From CAYYWV01 sp964475385 (GTDB lineage: Bacteria > Pseudomonadota > Alphaproteobacteria > JAAXGF01), in assembly GCA_964475385.1 (NCBI GenBank), contig CAYYWV010000031.1:1-25205 (forward strand): a stretch of 25,205 nucleotides of DNA, written 5' to 3'. Of this stretch, positions 18,047 to 25,205 are shown one piece after another; within the stretch, counting starts at the first letter, position 1; each line of letters starts with the position of its first letter. Below the pieces are notes generated by a model that was not told the DNA's origin, searched no databases, and was given only the letters and a program-made list of their open reading frames with translations. The position numbers were made by a program, and so were the translations under genes.

Positions 18047-19225
18047 ATGAGCGTGCGACCTTACCGCGAGATCGAGCGCCGCCGGTGCCGCCAGATCCAC
18101 GTCGGCGACGTGGCGGTGGGCGGCGACGCGCCGATCAGCGTCCAGTCGATGACCAACACGCCGACCGCCGACGTCGCGGCGACGGTGCGCCAGATCCGTG
18201 CGCTTGAAGCGGCGGGCGCCGACATCGTGCGCGTGTCTTGTCCAGACGAGGACTCGACCCGGGCGCTCGCCGCGATCGTTCGCGAATCCCGGGCGCCGAT
18301 CGTCGCCGACATCCATTTCCACTACAAGCGCGCGATCGAGGCGGCCAAGGCGGGCGCGGCGTGCTTGCGCATCAACCCGGGCAACATCGGGTCTGCGGCG
18401 CGGGTGCGCGAGGTGATCGCCGCCGCCCGCGACTACGGCTGCGCGATCCGGATCGGGGTCAACGCCGGCTCGCTCGAACGCGACCTTCTTGAGAAGTACG
18501 GCGAGCCCTGCCCCGAGGCGATGGTCGAAAGCGCGCTCAACCACGTCCGCATTCTCGAGGACAACGACTTCTTCGAGATCAAGATCAGCGCCAAGGCATC
18601 CGACGTGTTTCTCGCGGTCGCCGCTTATCAGGGCCTGGCCGAGGCGTGCGACTATCCGTTGCACATCGGGATCACCGAGGCCGGGGGGCGCATGGGCGGC
18701 ACGGTCAAGTCGGCGGTCGGGCTCGGCATGCTGCTTTGGTCGGGGATCGGCGATACCTTGCGGGTCTCGCTTTCGGCCGACCCGGTCGAGGAGGTGCGCG
18801 TCGGCTTCGAGCTTTTGAAGACGCTCGGCCTGCGCCACCGCGGGGTCAACGTGATCTCGTGCCCGTCCTGCGCGCGCCAGTGCTTCGACGTGATCGGCAC
18901 GGTCGCCGCGCTCGAGGAGCGGCTTTCGCACGTCAGCACGCCGATGACGCTGTCGGTGATCGGCTGCGTCGTCAACGGCCCCGGCGAGGCCCGCGAGACC
19001 GACATCGGCCTGACCGGCGGCGGCAAGGGAAGCCATCTCGTCTACCGCGATGGCGAACCCGACCACAAGGTCGACAGCGCCGCGCTCGTCGATCATCTGG
19101 TTGCGCTGGTCGAGAAGAGGGCGGCCGAGATCGAGGCCGCCGAGGCCGCGCGCAAAGCGCGCGACGGGGACGGCCGTGCCGACGGCCGGCCTGCGCCCGC
19201 AGTCAAGGCCGCCCGCGTTTCCTAG
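18047..19225 (+). CDS. ispG: 4-hydroxy-3-methylbut-2-enyl diphosphate synthase IspG (GcpE)
   Basis: IspG is a [4Fe-4S] enzyme that reductively opens methylerythritol cyclodiphosphate in the non-mevalonate isoprenoid pathway, which feeds ubiquinone and undecaprenyl phosphate. The protein is 392 residues. Seen: PISVQSMTNTPT (29-40), HFHYKRAI (90-97), INPGNIG (109-115), ISAKASD, HIGITEAG, and the cluster ligands C272, C275 (SCPSCARQC) and C307, followed by E314 in GCVVNGPGEA. It is the bacterial two-domain form without the plant insertion. The final 38 residues or so form a charged Ala/Arg/Asp-rich tail beyond the usual end. hisS follows after 21 bases. Confidence 0.97.
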   Translation: MSVRPYREIERRRCRQIHVGDVAVGGDAPISVQSMTNTPTADVAATVRQIRALEAAGADIVRVSCPDEDSTRALAAIVRESRAPIVADIHFHYKRAIEAAKAGAACLRINPGNIGSAARVREVIAAARDYGCAIRIGVNAGSLERDLLEKYGEPCPEAMVESALNHVRILEDNDFFEIKISAKASDVFLAVAAYQGLAEACDYPLHIGITEAGGRMGGTVKSAVGLGMLLWSGIGDTLRVSLSADPVEEVRVGFELLKTLGLRHRGVNVISCPSCARQCFDVIGTVAALEERLSHVSTPMTLSVIGCVVNGPGEARETDIGLTGGGKGSHLVYRDGEPDHKVDSAALVDHLVALVEKRAAEIEAAEAARKARDGDGRADGRPAPAVKAARVS

Positions 19226-19246
19226 AACAAGGTTTCGGAGTTCCCC

Positions 19247-20491
19247 TTGGCGACGCTTCAGCCGGTTCGCGGCACCCACGACATTCTGCCCGCCGAAGCG
19301 CGGCGTCATCGCCGGGTCGTCGAGACCTTTCGCGAGATCGCCGAGCGTTACGGGTTCGGCGAGATCGCGACCCCGATCTTCGAGTTCACCGAGGTCTTCC
19401 GACGCACCCTCGGCGAGACCTCCGACGTGGTCACCAAGGAGATGTACACCTTCGAGGACCGCGGCGGGGCCGAGCTGACCTTAAGGCCCGAGTACACCGC
19501 GGGCGTCGCGCGGGCCTTCATCTCGGGCGGGCTCGCCAAGGATCTGCCGCTCAAGGTCTACTGCCACGGGCCGATGTTCCGCTACGAACGGCCCCAGAAG
19601 GGCCGGTTGCGCCAGTTCCATCAGATCGACGTCGAGATCCTGGGCGTCGCCGAGCCGCTCGCGGACGTGGAGGTCATCGCGCTCGGGGCCGATATTCTCG
19701 CCGCCCTCGGGGTGGCGGACGACGTGACGCTCGAGCTCAACACGCTCGGCGACCGCGAAAGCCGGGCCGCCTACCGCGAGGCGCTGGTCGCGTACTTCGG
19801 CCGCTACCGCGACGAGCTGTCCGAGGACAGCCGGCTCAGGCTCGAACGCAACCCGCTGCGCATCCTCGATTCGAAGGACGAAGGCGACCGTCGCCTGATC
19901 GCGGACGCGCCCGAGATCGGCGATTACCTCAACCCCGAATCGGCGGCCTTCTTCGAGGCGGTGCAGAACGGGCTCAGCCGACTCGGCGTCGCCTTCCGCA
20001 TCAACCCGCGTCTGGTCCGCGGGCTCGACTACTACACGCACACCGCCTTCGAGTTCATAACCGAGACCTTGGGCGCCCAAGGCGCGGTGATCGCGGGCGG
20101 GCGCTACGACGGGCTGATCGAAACCATGGGCGGGCCGCCCACGCCGGGCATCGGCTGGGCCGGCGGAATCGAGCGGCTCGCGATGATGATCGACGAACCG
20201 CCGCCTGCGCGTCGTCTTCTCGCCGTGGTTCCGGTCGCGGCGGCCGATCAGGACGCGGCGATCGCGCTCACCTGGCGGCTGCGCCGGGCCGGCTTCGCCG
20301 TCGATCTCGGCTACCGGGGCAATGTGTCGCGCCGACTCAAGCGGGCGAACAAGATCGGCGCCGTCGCCGCCCTTCTTCTCGGCGAGGACGAGCGGCGGCG
20401 CGGCGCGGTGACGCTTCGCGATCTCGAGACGGGCGAGCAGGCAGAGATCCCGCTGACGGAACTCGAGGACCGGCTCGCCCGGTACCGTTAG
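19247..20491 (+). CDS. hisS: Histidyl-tRNA synthetase
   Basis: A class II aminoacyl-tRNA synthetase that charges tRNA-His. The protein is 414 residues, typical for bacteria. Seen: QPVRGTHDILPAEA at the N-terminus, motif 2 region LTLRPEYTAGVARAF and RYERPQKGRLRQFHQID, the histidine-specific signature RGLDYYTHTAFEF, motif 3 AGGRYDGLIETMGG followed by PGIGWAGGIERLAM, and a C-terminal anticodon-binding domain from about residue 320. The start is TTG, supported by a GGAG six bases upstream and by the conserved N-terminus immediately after it. hemA begins 12 bases downstream, so the two are cotranscribed. Confidence 0.97.
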   Translation: MATLQPVRGTHDILPAEARRHRRVVETFREIAERYGFGEIATPIFEFTEVFRRTLGETSDVVTKEMYTFEDRGGAELTLRPEYTAGVARAFISGGLAKDLPLKVYCHGPMFRYERPQKGRLRQFHQIDVEILGVAEPLADVEVIALGADILAALGVADDVTLELNTLGDRESRAAYREALVAYFGRYRDELSEDSRLRLERNPLRILDSKDEGDRRLIADAPEIGDYLNPESAAFFEAVQNGLSRLGVAFRINPRLVRGLDYYTHTAFEFITETLGAQGAVIAGGRYDGLIETMGGPPTPGIGWAGGIERLAMMIDEPPPARRLLAVVPVAAADQDAAIALTWRLRRAGFAVDLGYRGNVSRRLKRANKIGAVAALLLGEDERRRGAVTLRDLETGEQAEIPLTELEDRLARYR

Positions 20492-20503
20492 GGCGCGGCG
20501 GCC

Positions 20504-21820
20504 ATGCCGGGCCAGGGCGCGCCCGTTCCCGATCTGGTCGCGGTCGGCGCCAATCACCGCTCGGCGCCGCTGCCGTTGCGCGAGCGCTTGTTTGTCGAGC
20601 CCCTCGCGGTGGCCGAGGCGCTCGCCGATCTTCGCGCCGCCGGGCTCGACCAGGCGGTCCTGGTCTCGACCTGCGATCGGGTCGAGGTCCACACCATTCA
20701 CGGCGACCCGGCCGCCGCCCGGGACGCGGTGCTCGGCGTGCTCGCCGCCCGCGCGGGCCTCGATTCGGAGACCGTGCGCGAGGGCTTCTATACGCTCGCC
20801 GGGACCGAGGCCGTGCGCCAGCTCTTCGCCGTCGCCGCCTCGCTCGACAGCCATGTGATCGGCGAGCCGCAGGTGCTCGGCCAGCTCAAGGAAAGCCATC
20901 GCATCGCGCGCGCCGCCGGCATGGTGGGCGGCGCGCTCGAAGAGCTGTTGCAGACCGCCTATCGGGTCGCCAAGCGGGTCCGCAGCGAGACCGGGATCGG
21001 CGAGGGCGTGGTCTCGATCGCGACCGCCGCGGTCGAGGTCGCGCGCGACATCCACGGCGGGCTCGGCGAGCGCAGCGGGCTCGTCGTCGGCATCGGCGAC
21101 ATGGGCGAGATGGTCGCCCGCCAGCTCCGGCAAGCGGGGCTCAGCCGGCTCGCGGTCGCCCATCGCTCGGCGGGCCGGGCCGAGGCGCTCGCGCATCGGC
21201 TCGAGGCCAACGTCGTCGCCTTCGACCGCCTCGACGAGGCCGTGGCCGCGGCGGACGTAGTGATCACGAGCCTCGGGCTCGGCCGCTATACGGTGACCGT
21301 TGCGGGCGCGCGCGCGGCGCTCAAGGGGCGGCGCTACCGCCCGCTGTTCGTGATCGACCTCGCGGTGCCGCCCGACGTCGAGCCCGGCGTGGGCGACATC
21401 GACGGCGCTTTCGTTTATGACATGGCCGATCTCGAAGGCGTAACCCGGGCCGGGCTGGCGGGCCGCGAAAAGGCGGCCAAGGCGGCCTGGGCGGTGGTCG
21501 ACGCCGAGCTCGACCGCTACCTGCGCCTGCGCTCCATGCGCCAGGCGACGCCCGCGGTGGTGGCGCTGCGGCGGCGTTTCGAGGCCGCGCGCGAACGCGT
21601 GCTCGCCGAGGTCGACGGCCAGGATGCGGCCTATGCGACGCGGCTCTTGATCAACCGCCTGCTTCACGATCCGAGCACGGCGCTGCGCGAGCTCGCCGCC
21701 GAGGAGGACGGGGCCGGGCGCGCGGAAGCGGCCGAGGCCCTGCTGCGCCGCCTGTTCCGGCTCGACGCCGCCGACGAGACCGCCGAGCCCCACCCGAACG
21801 ACGAGGACGAGCCCAAGTGA
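20504..21820 (+). CDS. hemA: Glutamyl-tRNA reductase (HemA, C5 pathway)
   Basis: GluTR reduces glutamyl-tRNA to glutamate-1-semialdehyde, the first committed step of C5-pathway tetrapyrrole synthesis. The protein is 438 residues. Seen: VAVGANHRSAPLPLRERLF (12-30), the catalytic Cys C57 in VSTCDRVEV, SLDSHVIGEPQVLGQLKES (113-131), VAKRVRSETGIGEGVVSIATAAVEVA (155-180), an NADPH-binding Rossmann loop VVGIGDMGEMVARQL (194-208), and a helical C-terminal dimerisation domain. Two positions differ from the family norm: Asp58 where Asn usually follows the Cys, and Gln106 where the His of the HLF motif (E. coli His99) is expected. It lies 12 bases after hisS and overlaps prfA by four bases. Base composition matches the neighbours, so recent transfer is not evident. 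Enzymatic competence is uncertain. Confidence 0.93.
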   Translation: MPGQGAPVPDLVAVGANHRSAPLPLRERLFVEPLAVAEALADLRAAGLDQAVLVSTCDRVEVHTIHGDPAAARDAVLGVLAARAGLDSETVREGFYTLAGTEAVRQLFAVAASLDSHVIGEPQVLGQLKESHRIARAAGMVGGALEELLQTAYRVAKRVRSETGIGEGVVSIATAAVEVARDIHGGLGERSGLVVGIGDMGEMVARQLRQAGLSRLAVAHRSAGRAEALAHRLEANVVAFDRLDEAVAAADVVITSLGLGRYTVTVAGARAALKGRRYRPLFVIDLAVPPDVEPGVGDIDGAFVYDMADLEGVTRAGLAGREKAAKAAWAVVDAELDRYLRLRSMRQATPAVVALRRRFEAARERVLAEVDGQDAAYATRLLINRLLHDPSTALRELAAEEDGAGRAEAAEALLRRLFRLDAADETAEPHPNDEDEPK

Positions 21821-22890
21821 CGCTTGATGACAAGCTCGACCATCTGATCGACCGCCACGCCGAGCTCGCCCGGCGCATGGCCGCGCCCGAGGCGGCGGGC
21901 GGCGAGGCTTACGCCAAGCTCGCCAAGGAGTACGCCGAGCTCGGCCCGGTGGTCGAAGCGATCGAGGCCATGCGCAAGGCGCGCGACGAGATCGCCGAGC
22001 TCGACGAGATGATCGCGACCGAGCCCGATCCCGAGCTGCGCCGACTCGCCGAGGACGAGCGTCAAACGCTCGCCGCCCGGCTGCCCGAGCTCGAACGCAG
22101 GGTCAAGATCCTGCTGCTCCCCCGCGACGAGGCCGACGCCCGCAACGTGATCCTCGAGGTCCGCGCCGGCACCGGGGGCGAGGAGGCGGCCCTGTTCGCG
22201 GCCGACCTGTTGCGCATGTACCAGCGCTACGCCGAGGCCCACGGCTGGCGGTTCGAGCTGATGAGCGCGTCCGAGACCGGGCTCGGCGGGATCAAGGAGG
22301 CGGTGGCCTCGATCTCGGGGCGCGACGTGTACTCGCGGCTCAAGTTCGAATCGGGGGTGCATCGGGTGCAAAGGGTGCCCGAGACCGAGGCCGGCGGACG
22401 CATTCACACTTCGGCCGCCACCGTCGCCGTGCTCCCCGAGGCCGAGGAGATCGACGTCGCGATCGACGAGAAAGACCTGCGCATCGACGTCTTCCGGGCG
22501 AGCGGGCCGGGCGGACAGTCGGTCAACACAACCGACAGCGCGGTCCGCATCACCCATATTCCGACCGGGATCGTGGTCACCCAGCAGGACGAGAAGTCCC
22601 AGCACAAGAACCGGGCCAAGGCGATGCGGGTGCTGCGCGCCCGCCTCTACGAGCACGAGCGCGCGGCCCGCGAGGCCGCTCGGGCCGAGGAACGCCGCGA
22701 GCAGGTCGGCAGCGGCGACCGTTCGGAGCGGATTCGCACCTACAACTTTCCCCAGAACCGGGTCACCGACCACCGCATCAACCTCACGCTTTACAAGCTC
22801 GACAAGGTGCTCGCCGGCGAGGCGCTCGACGAGATCGCCGAAGCGTTGCTCGCCGATGAGCAGGCCCGCAGGCTCGCCGCGATCGAATGA
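21817..22890 (+). CDS. prfA: Peptide chain release factor 1
   Basis: RF1 ends translation at UAA and UAG codons. The protein is 357 residues. Seen: the stop-codon-reading tripeptide PET (188-190) in RVQRVPETEAGGRIHTSAATVAV, which marks RF1 rather than RF2, the catalytic GGQ (232-234) in SGPGGQSVNTTDSAV, and the C-terminal HKNRAKAMRVLRARL and NRVTDHRINLTLYKL signatures. It starts with GTG overlapping the hemA stop and ends overlapping the prmC ATG, so hemA-prfA-prmC are translationally coupled. The partner that methylates the GGQ glutamine, PrmC, is the next gene. Confidence 0.98.
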   Translation: MTLDDKLDHLIDRHAELARRMAAPEAAGGEAYAKLAKEYAELGPVVEAIEAMRKARDEIAELDEMIATEPDPELRRLAEDERQTLAARLPELERRVKILLLPRDEADARNVILEVRAGTGGEEAALFAADLLRMYQRYAEAHGWRFELMSASETGLGGIKEAVASISGRDVYSRLKFESGVHRVQRVPETEAGGRIHTSAATVAVLPEAEEIDVAIDEKDLRIDVFRASGPGGQSVNTTDSAVRITHIPTGIVVTQQDEKSQHKNRAKAMRVLRARLYEHERAAREAARAEERREQVGSGDRSERIRTYNFPQNRVTDHRINLTLYKLDKVLAGEALDEIAEALLADEQARRLAAIE

Positions 22891-23810
22891 CCGCGCCCCG
22901 CGAAGCCACGGATGAGACAGTGGGCGCGGCGCTCGCCCGCGCGGCCCGTCGGCTCGCCGCCGCCGGGATCGCGGACGCCCGCCGCGAGGCGCAGGTGCTT
23001 CTCGGCCATGCGCTGGGGCTCGACCGGGCAGGCGTGTTCGGCCATCCGGAGCGGCCGCTCGCGCCCGCCGAGCGCGCAGCCTTCGCGGCGGCGATCGCCC
23101 GCCGCGCGGCTCGCGAGCCCGTCGCCTACATCACCGGCGAGCGCGAGTTCTGGAGCCTTTCCTTCGCGGTCGATCGCGCGACCCTGATCCCGCGCCCCGA
23201 TTCCGAGACCGTCATCGAGGCCGCGCTCGACGCGGTCGCCGACCGGCGCGCGCGCCTTTGGGCGCTCGACCTCGGCGTCGGCTCGGGCTGTCTTCTGCTC
23301 GCCCTGCTGAGCGCGCTTCCCAACGCCCGCGGCGTCGGCGTCGACATCGATCCGGCGGCGGTCCGCCGGGCGGCGGCCAACGCGCGCCGCCTCGGCCTTG
23401 CGGCGCGGGCGTATTTCGTGGCCGGCGACTGGGGCGCCGCGCTCGGCGGGCGTTTCGACCTTGTGGTCTGCAATCCGCCCTATATCGCAGAGCGCGACTT
23501 CGCCGGGCTCGCGCCCGAGGTCGTGGCGTTCGAGCCCCGCCGCGCGCTTTCGGGCGGCGCCGACGGGCTCGACGCCTATCGCCGGCTCGCGCCCGATCTG
23601 CGCCGCCTTCTCGCGCCAAGCGGGACGGCGGTGGTCGAGGTCGGCCAAGGGCAGGCCGAAGCGGCCGCCGCGATCCTCGCCGAAGCGGGCCTGGCCTGCG
23701 TTGCCCGCCGCCGCGACCTTGGCGGAATCGCGCGCGCGCTCGTTTTGCGATGCGAAAAAAATCTCCCCGATCGGGAAAAAATCCTTGGAAACACGGCCTG
23801 CGTTGGCTAA
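22887..23810 (+). CDS. prmC: Release factor glutamine methyltransferase PrmC
   Basis: PrmC (HemK) methylates the glutamine of the GGQ motif in RF1 and RF2, raising termination efficiency. The protein is 307 residues. Seen: an N-terminal five-helix substrate domain ending in EPVAYITGEREFWSLSF (77-93), LIPRPDSETVIEAAL (100-114), motif I ALDLGVGSGCLLLALL (126-141; the usual DLGTGSG reads DLGVGSG), and the substrate-binding NPPY (196-199) in VVCNPPYI. A 20-residue tail (from about RCEKN) is more AT-rich than the rest and contains A7 and A6 runs in its codons. The ATG overlaps the prfA stop (ATGA). Confidence 0.97.
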   Translation: MTAPREATDETVGAALARAARRLAAAGIADARREAQVLLGHALGLDRAGVFGHPERPLAPAERAAFAAAIARRAAREPVAYITGEREFWSLSFAVDRATLIPRPDSETVIEAALDAVADRRARLWALDLGVGSGCLLLALLSALPNARGVGVDIDPAAVRRAAANARRLGLAARAYFVAGDWGAALGGRFDLVVCNPPYIAERDFAGLAPEVVAFEPRRALSGGADGLDAYRRLAPDLRRLLAPSGTAVVEVGQGQAEAAAAILAEAGLACVARRRDLGGIARALVLRCEKNLPDREKILGNTACVG

Positions 23811-23970
23811 GTAACGTCTTGGAAGGGATTGCGAACCAGAATGCTTGGGGCAGGCTTGCTCCGGTATTGCAGGCTTCGGCCCGTAAACGAATCCCGGCTG
23901 ACCCAGAAATCGTCAGAAAGGTTTGCGCACCAATAAGGGTCGTGCGCAATGGAAGCGAAATGAAACAGGC
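23811..23970 (+). other. AT-enriched gap between prmC and the DUF4167 gene
   Basis: This 160-base stretch is noticeably less GC-rich than its surroundings and probably holds a promoter and leader for the DUF4167 gene. I could not find a well-spaced pair of promoter boxes. A frame continuous with the DUF4167 gene opens at a TTG at 23923 but adds an atypical N-terminus. Confidence 0.35.
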
Positions 23971-24327
23971 ATGAGACCGGGTCTGAACAACAGACGGCCC
24001 CGGCATAATCGTGGCAACATGCGCCGCGGCGGCTCGCATCACGGGTCGCGGGCGCTCGACAGCAACGGTCCCGACATCAAGATCAGAGGAACCGCGAGCC
24101 AGATCTTCGAGAAGTATTTGGCGCTCGCGCGCGATGCGACCGCTTCGGGCGACCGCATCATGGCGGAGAACTATCTCCAGCACGCCGAGCACTACTACCG
24201 CATCCTCAATCCCAACGGGTCGGGTCACAAGCAGCCGCCGCCTGCGTCCGGGGAGGAGACGGGGGGCGACGACGGCGCCGGCGGCGCCGAGCCCGAGGCC
24301 GTCGTCGGCAAAGAAGCCCAGGCCTGA
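23971..24327 (+). CDS. DUF4167 domain protein
   Basis: A 118-residue conserved alphaproteobacterial protein of unknown function. Seen: a basic Asn/Arg/Gly-rich N-terminus (MRPGLNNRRPRHNRGNMRRG) that looks suited to RNA or ribosome binding, the DUF4167 core SNGPDIKIRGTASQIFEKYL and ARDATASGDRIMAENYLQHA (31-72), HYYRILNPNG, and an acidic low-complexity tail (about 88-118). The ATG at 23971 was chosen because MRPG followed by Asn-rich sequence is the usual start of the family. Its position between prmC and clpB is common in alphaproteobacteria. An RNA-related role is only inferred from charge and neighbours. Confidence 0.93.
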   Translation: MRPGLNNRRPRHNRGNMRRGGSHHGSRALDSNGPDIKIRGTASQIFEKYLALARDATASGDRIMAENYLQHAEHYYRILNPNGSGHKQPPPASGEETGGDDGAGGAEPEAVVGKEAQA

Positions 24328-24378
24328 CGGCTTGCGCCGATCGCTCGGCGCCATTGCTCACGTTGTGCAGGATTCGGC

Positions 24379-24401
24379 TTTCGTCTCTGACCGAGACGGA
24401 A
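24379..24401 (+). terminator. Nine-pair hairpin between the DUF4167 gene and clpB
   Basis: TTTCGTCTC and GAGACGGAA pair across a TGACC loop (eight Watson-Crick pairs and one G-T). It lies 52 bases after the DUF4167 stop and upstream of the clpB promoter. No T run follows, so factor-independent termination is doubtful, but it may protect or end the upstream transcript. Confidence 0.35.
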
Positions 24402-24437
24402 GACCAGAGGCTTTGCGCCCCCGAAGATCAGCGGCGG

Positions 24438-24467
24438 CTTGAGCCGGCCGGGGCCGATGCCCATATA
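24438..24467 (+). promoter_or_regulatory. Predicted sigma32 (RpoH) heat-shock promoter for clpB
   Basis: CTTGAG (24438-24443) is followed after 15 bases by GCCCATATA (24459-24467). These match the RpoH consensus CTTGAA and CCCCATNT closely in both sequence and spacing. The transcript would start near 24474 and carry a leader of about 100 bases. Confidence 0.72.
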
Positions 24468-24474
24468 CCCGTTG

Positions 24475-24558
24475 ACCGCTCATTCGAGGGTCGCGTCTCG
24501 CCCTGGCTGCTTGATTGACAAGGGCCAAGCGAACGTCTGAACCGCTCATCAGGAGGGT
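24475..24558 (+). repeat. Direct repeats flanking a hairpin in the clpB leader
   Basis: ACCGCTCAT occurs at 24475-24483 and again at 24541-24549, each followed shortly by AGGGT (24487-24491 and 24554-24558). Between them TGGC/GCCA (24504-24507 with 24524-24527) and CTTG/CAAG (24510-24513 with 24519-24522) can form a stacked hairpin. Confidence 0.5.
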
Positions 24559-24573
24559 TGACGGAGCAAAGGC

Positions 24574-25205
<632 letters not shown>

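Noticed and set aside
16499..19309. 936-codon open frame on the minus strand across rodZ and ispG
   Set aside because: Its translation is Arg/Gly/Asp-rich low-complexity sequence opposite two clear genes, caused by third-position GC bias.
19481..21793. 770-codon open frame on the minus strand opposite hisS and hemA
   Set aside because: No recognisable motif; it is a composition shadow of the plus-strand genes.
23755..23781. Palindrome CCCGATCGGG between A7 and A6 runs near the end of prmC, which on the minus strand resembles a hairpin followed by a T run
   Set aside because: It lies inside the prmC coding frame and no minus-strand gene ends there, so a terminator role has no partner. The codons translate smoothly to a plausible tail.

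Overview
The window is a high-GC bacterial chromosome segment packed with housekeeping genes. No transposase, integrase, CRISPR array, tRNA or rRNA was seen. The protein families and gene order point to an alphaproteobacterium, most like Rhodospirillales and relatives: a DUF1178 gene beside a glutaredoxin/Nit pair, ubiG divergent from lysC, lysC-ptsP-rodZ-ispG-hisS-prfA-prmC-DUF4167-clpB in series, and a close homologue of the mitochondrial complex I assembly factor NDUFAF5. The taxonomic call rests on recognised families and synteny, not on a search.

Layout. (1) Positions 3-5176, minus strand: secA, then a Rossmann-fold methyltransferase-like protein of unknown function, then a class V aminotransferase of the cysteine-desulfurase-like VC1184 type, closely spaced as one operon. 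A strong sigma70-type promoter and a 20-bp palindrome lie upstream of secA. (2) 5336-7016, plus: argJ and a MutT-type Nudix gene. (3) 7022-7927, minus: the NDUFAF5-like gene, divergent from comF (8006-8776). (4) 8868-9985, plus: a glutaredoxin and a Nit-type amidase, which share one base. (5) 9939-10526, minus: a small methyltransferase whose 3' end overlaps the Nit gene antisense. It is divergent from the DUF1178 gene. (6) 11048-11806, minus: ubiG, divergent from lysC. (7) 11966-16502, plus: lysC, a nitronate monooxygenase-like flavoprotein and ptsP, tightly coupled. (8) 16643-23810, plus: rodZ-like, ispG, hisS, a hemA-type glutamyl-tRNA reductase, prfA and prmC. (9) 23971-24327: a DUF4167 gene. 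(10) 24574 to the window end: clpB, cut by the edge, behind a convincing sigma32-like promoter.

The genes serve protein export (secA), arginine, aspartate-family and isoprenoid synthesis (argJ, lysC, ispG), translation (hisS, prfA, prmC), quinone and respiratory assembly (ubiG, NDUFAF5-like), thiol repair (grxC, Nit), nitrogen-PTS signalling (ptsP), morphogenesis (rodZ-like) and heat shock (clpB).

The most unusual item is the hemA-type glutamyl-tRNA reductase. Alphaproteobacteria normally make 5-aminolevulinate with ALA synthase instead. The gene sits in a hemA-prfA-prmC arrangement like that of gammaproteobacteria, and two otherwise conserved active-site-region residues are changed (Asn to Asp next to the catalytic Cys, and His to Gln at the position of E. 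coli His99). The unexplained methyltransferase-like/PLP-enzyme pair behind secA and the palindrome at the secA start region are the next most interesting.
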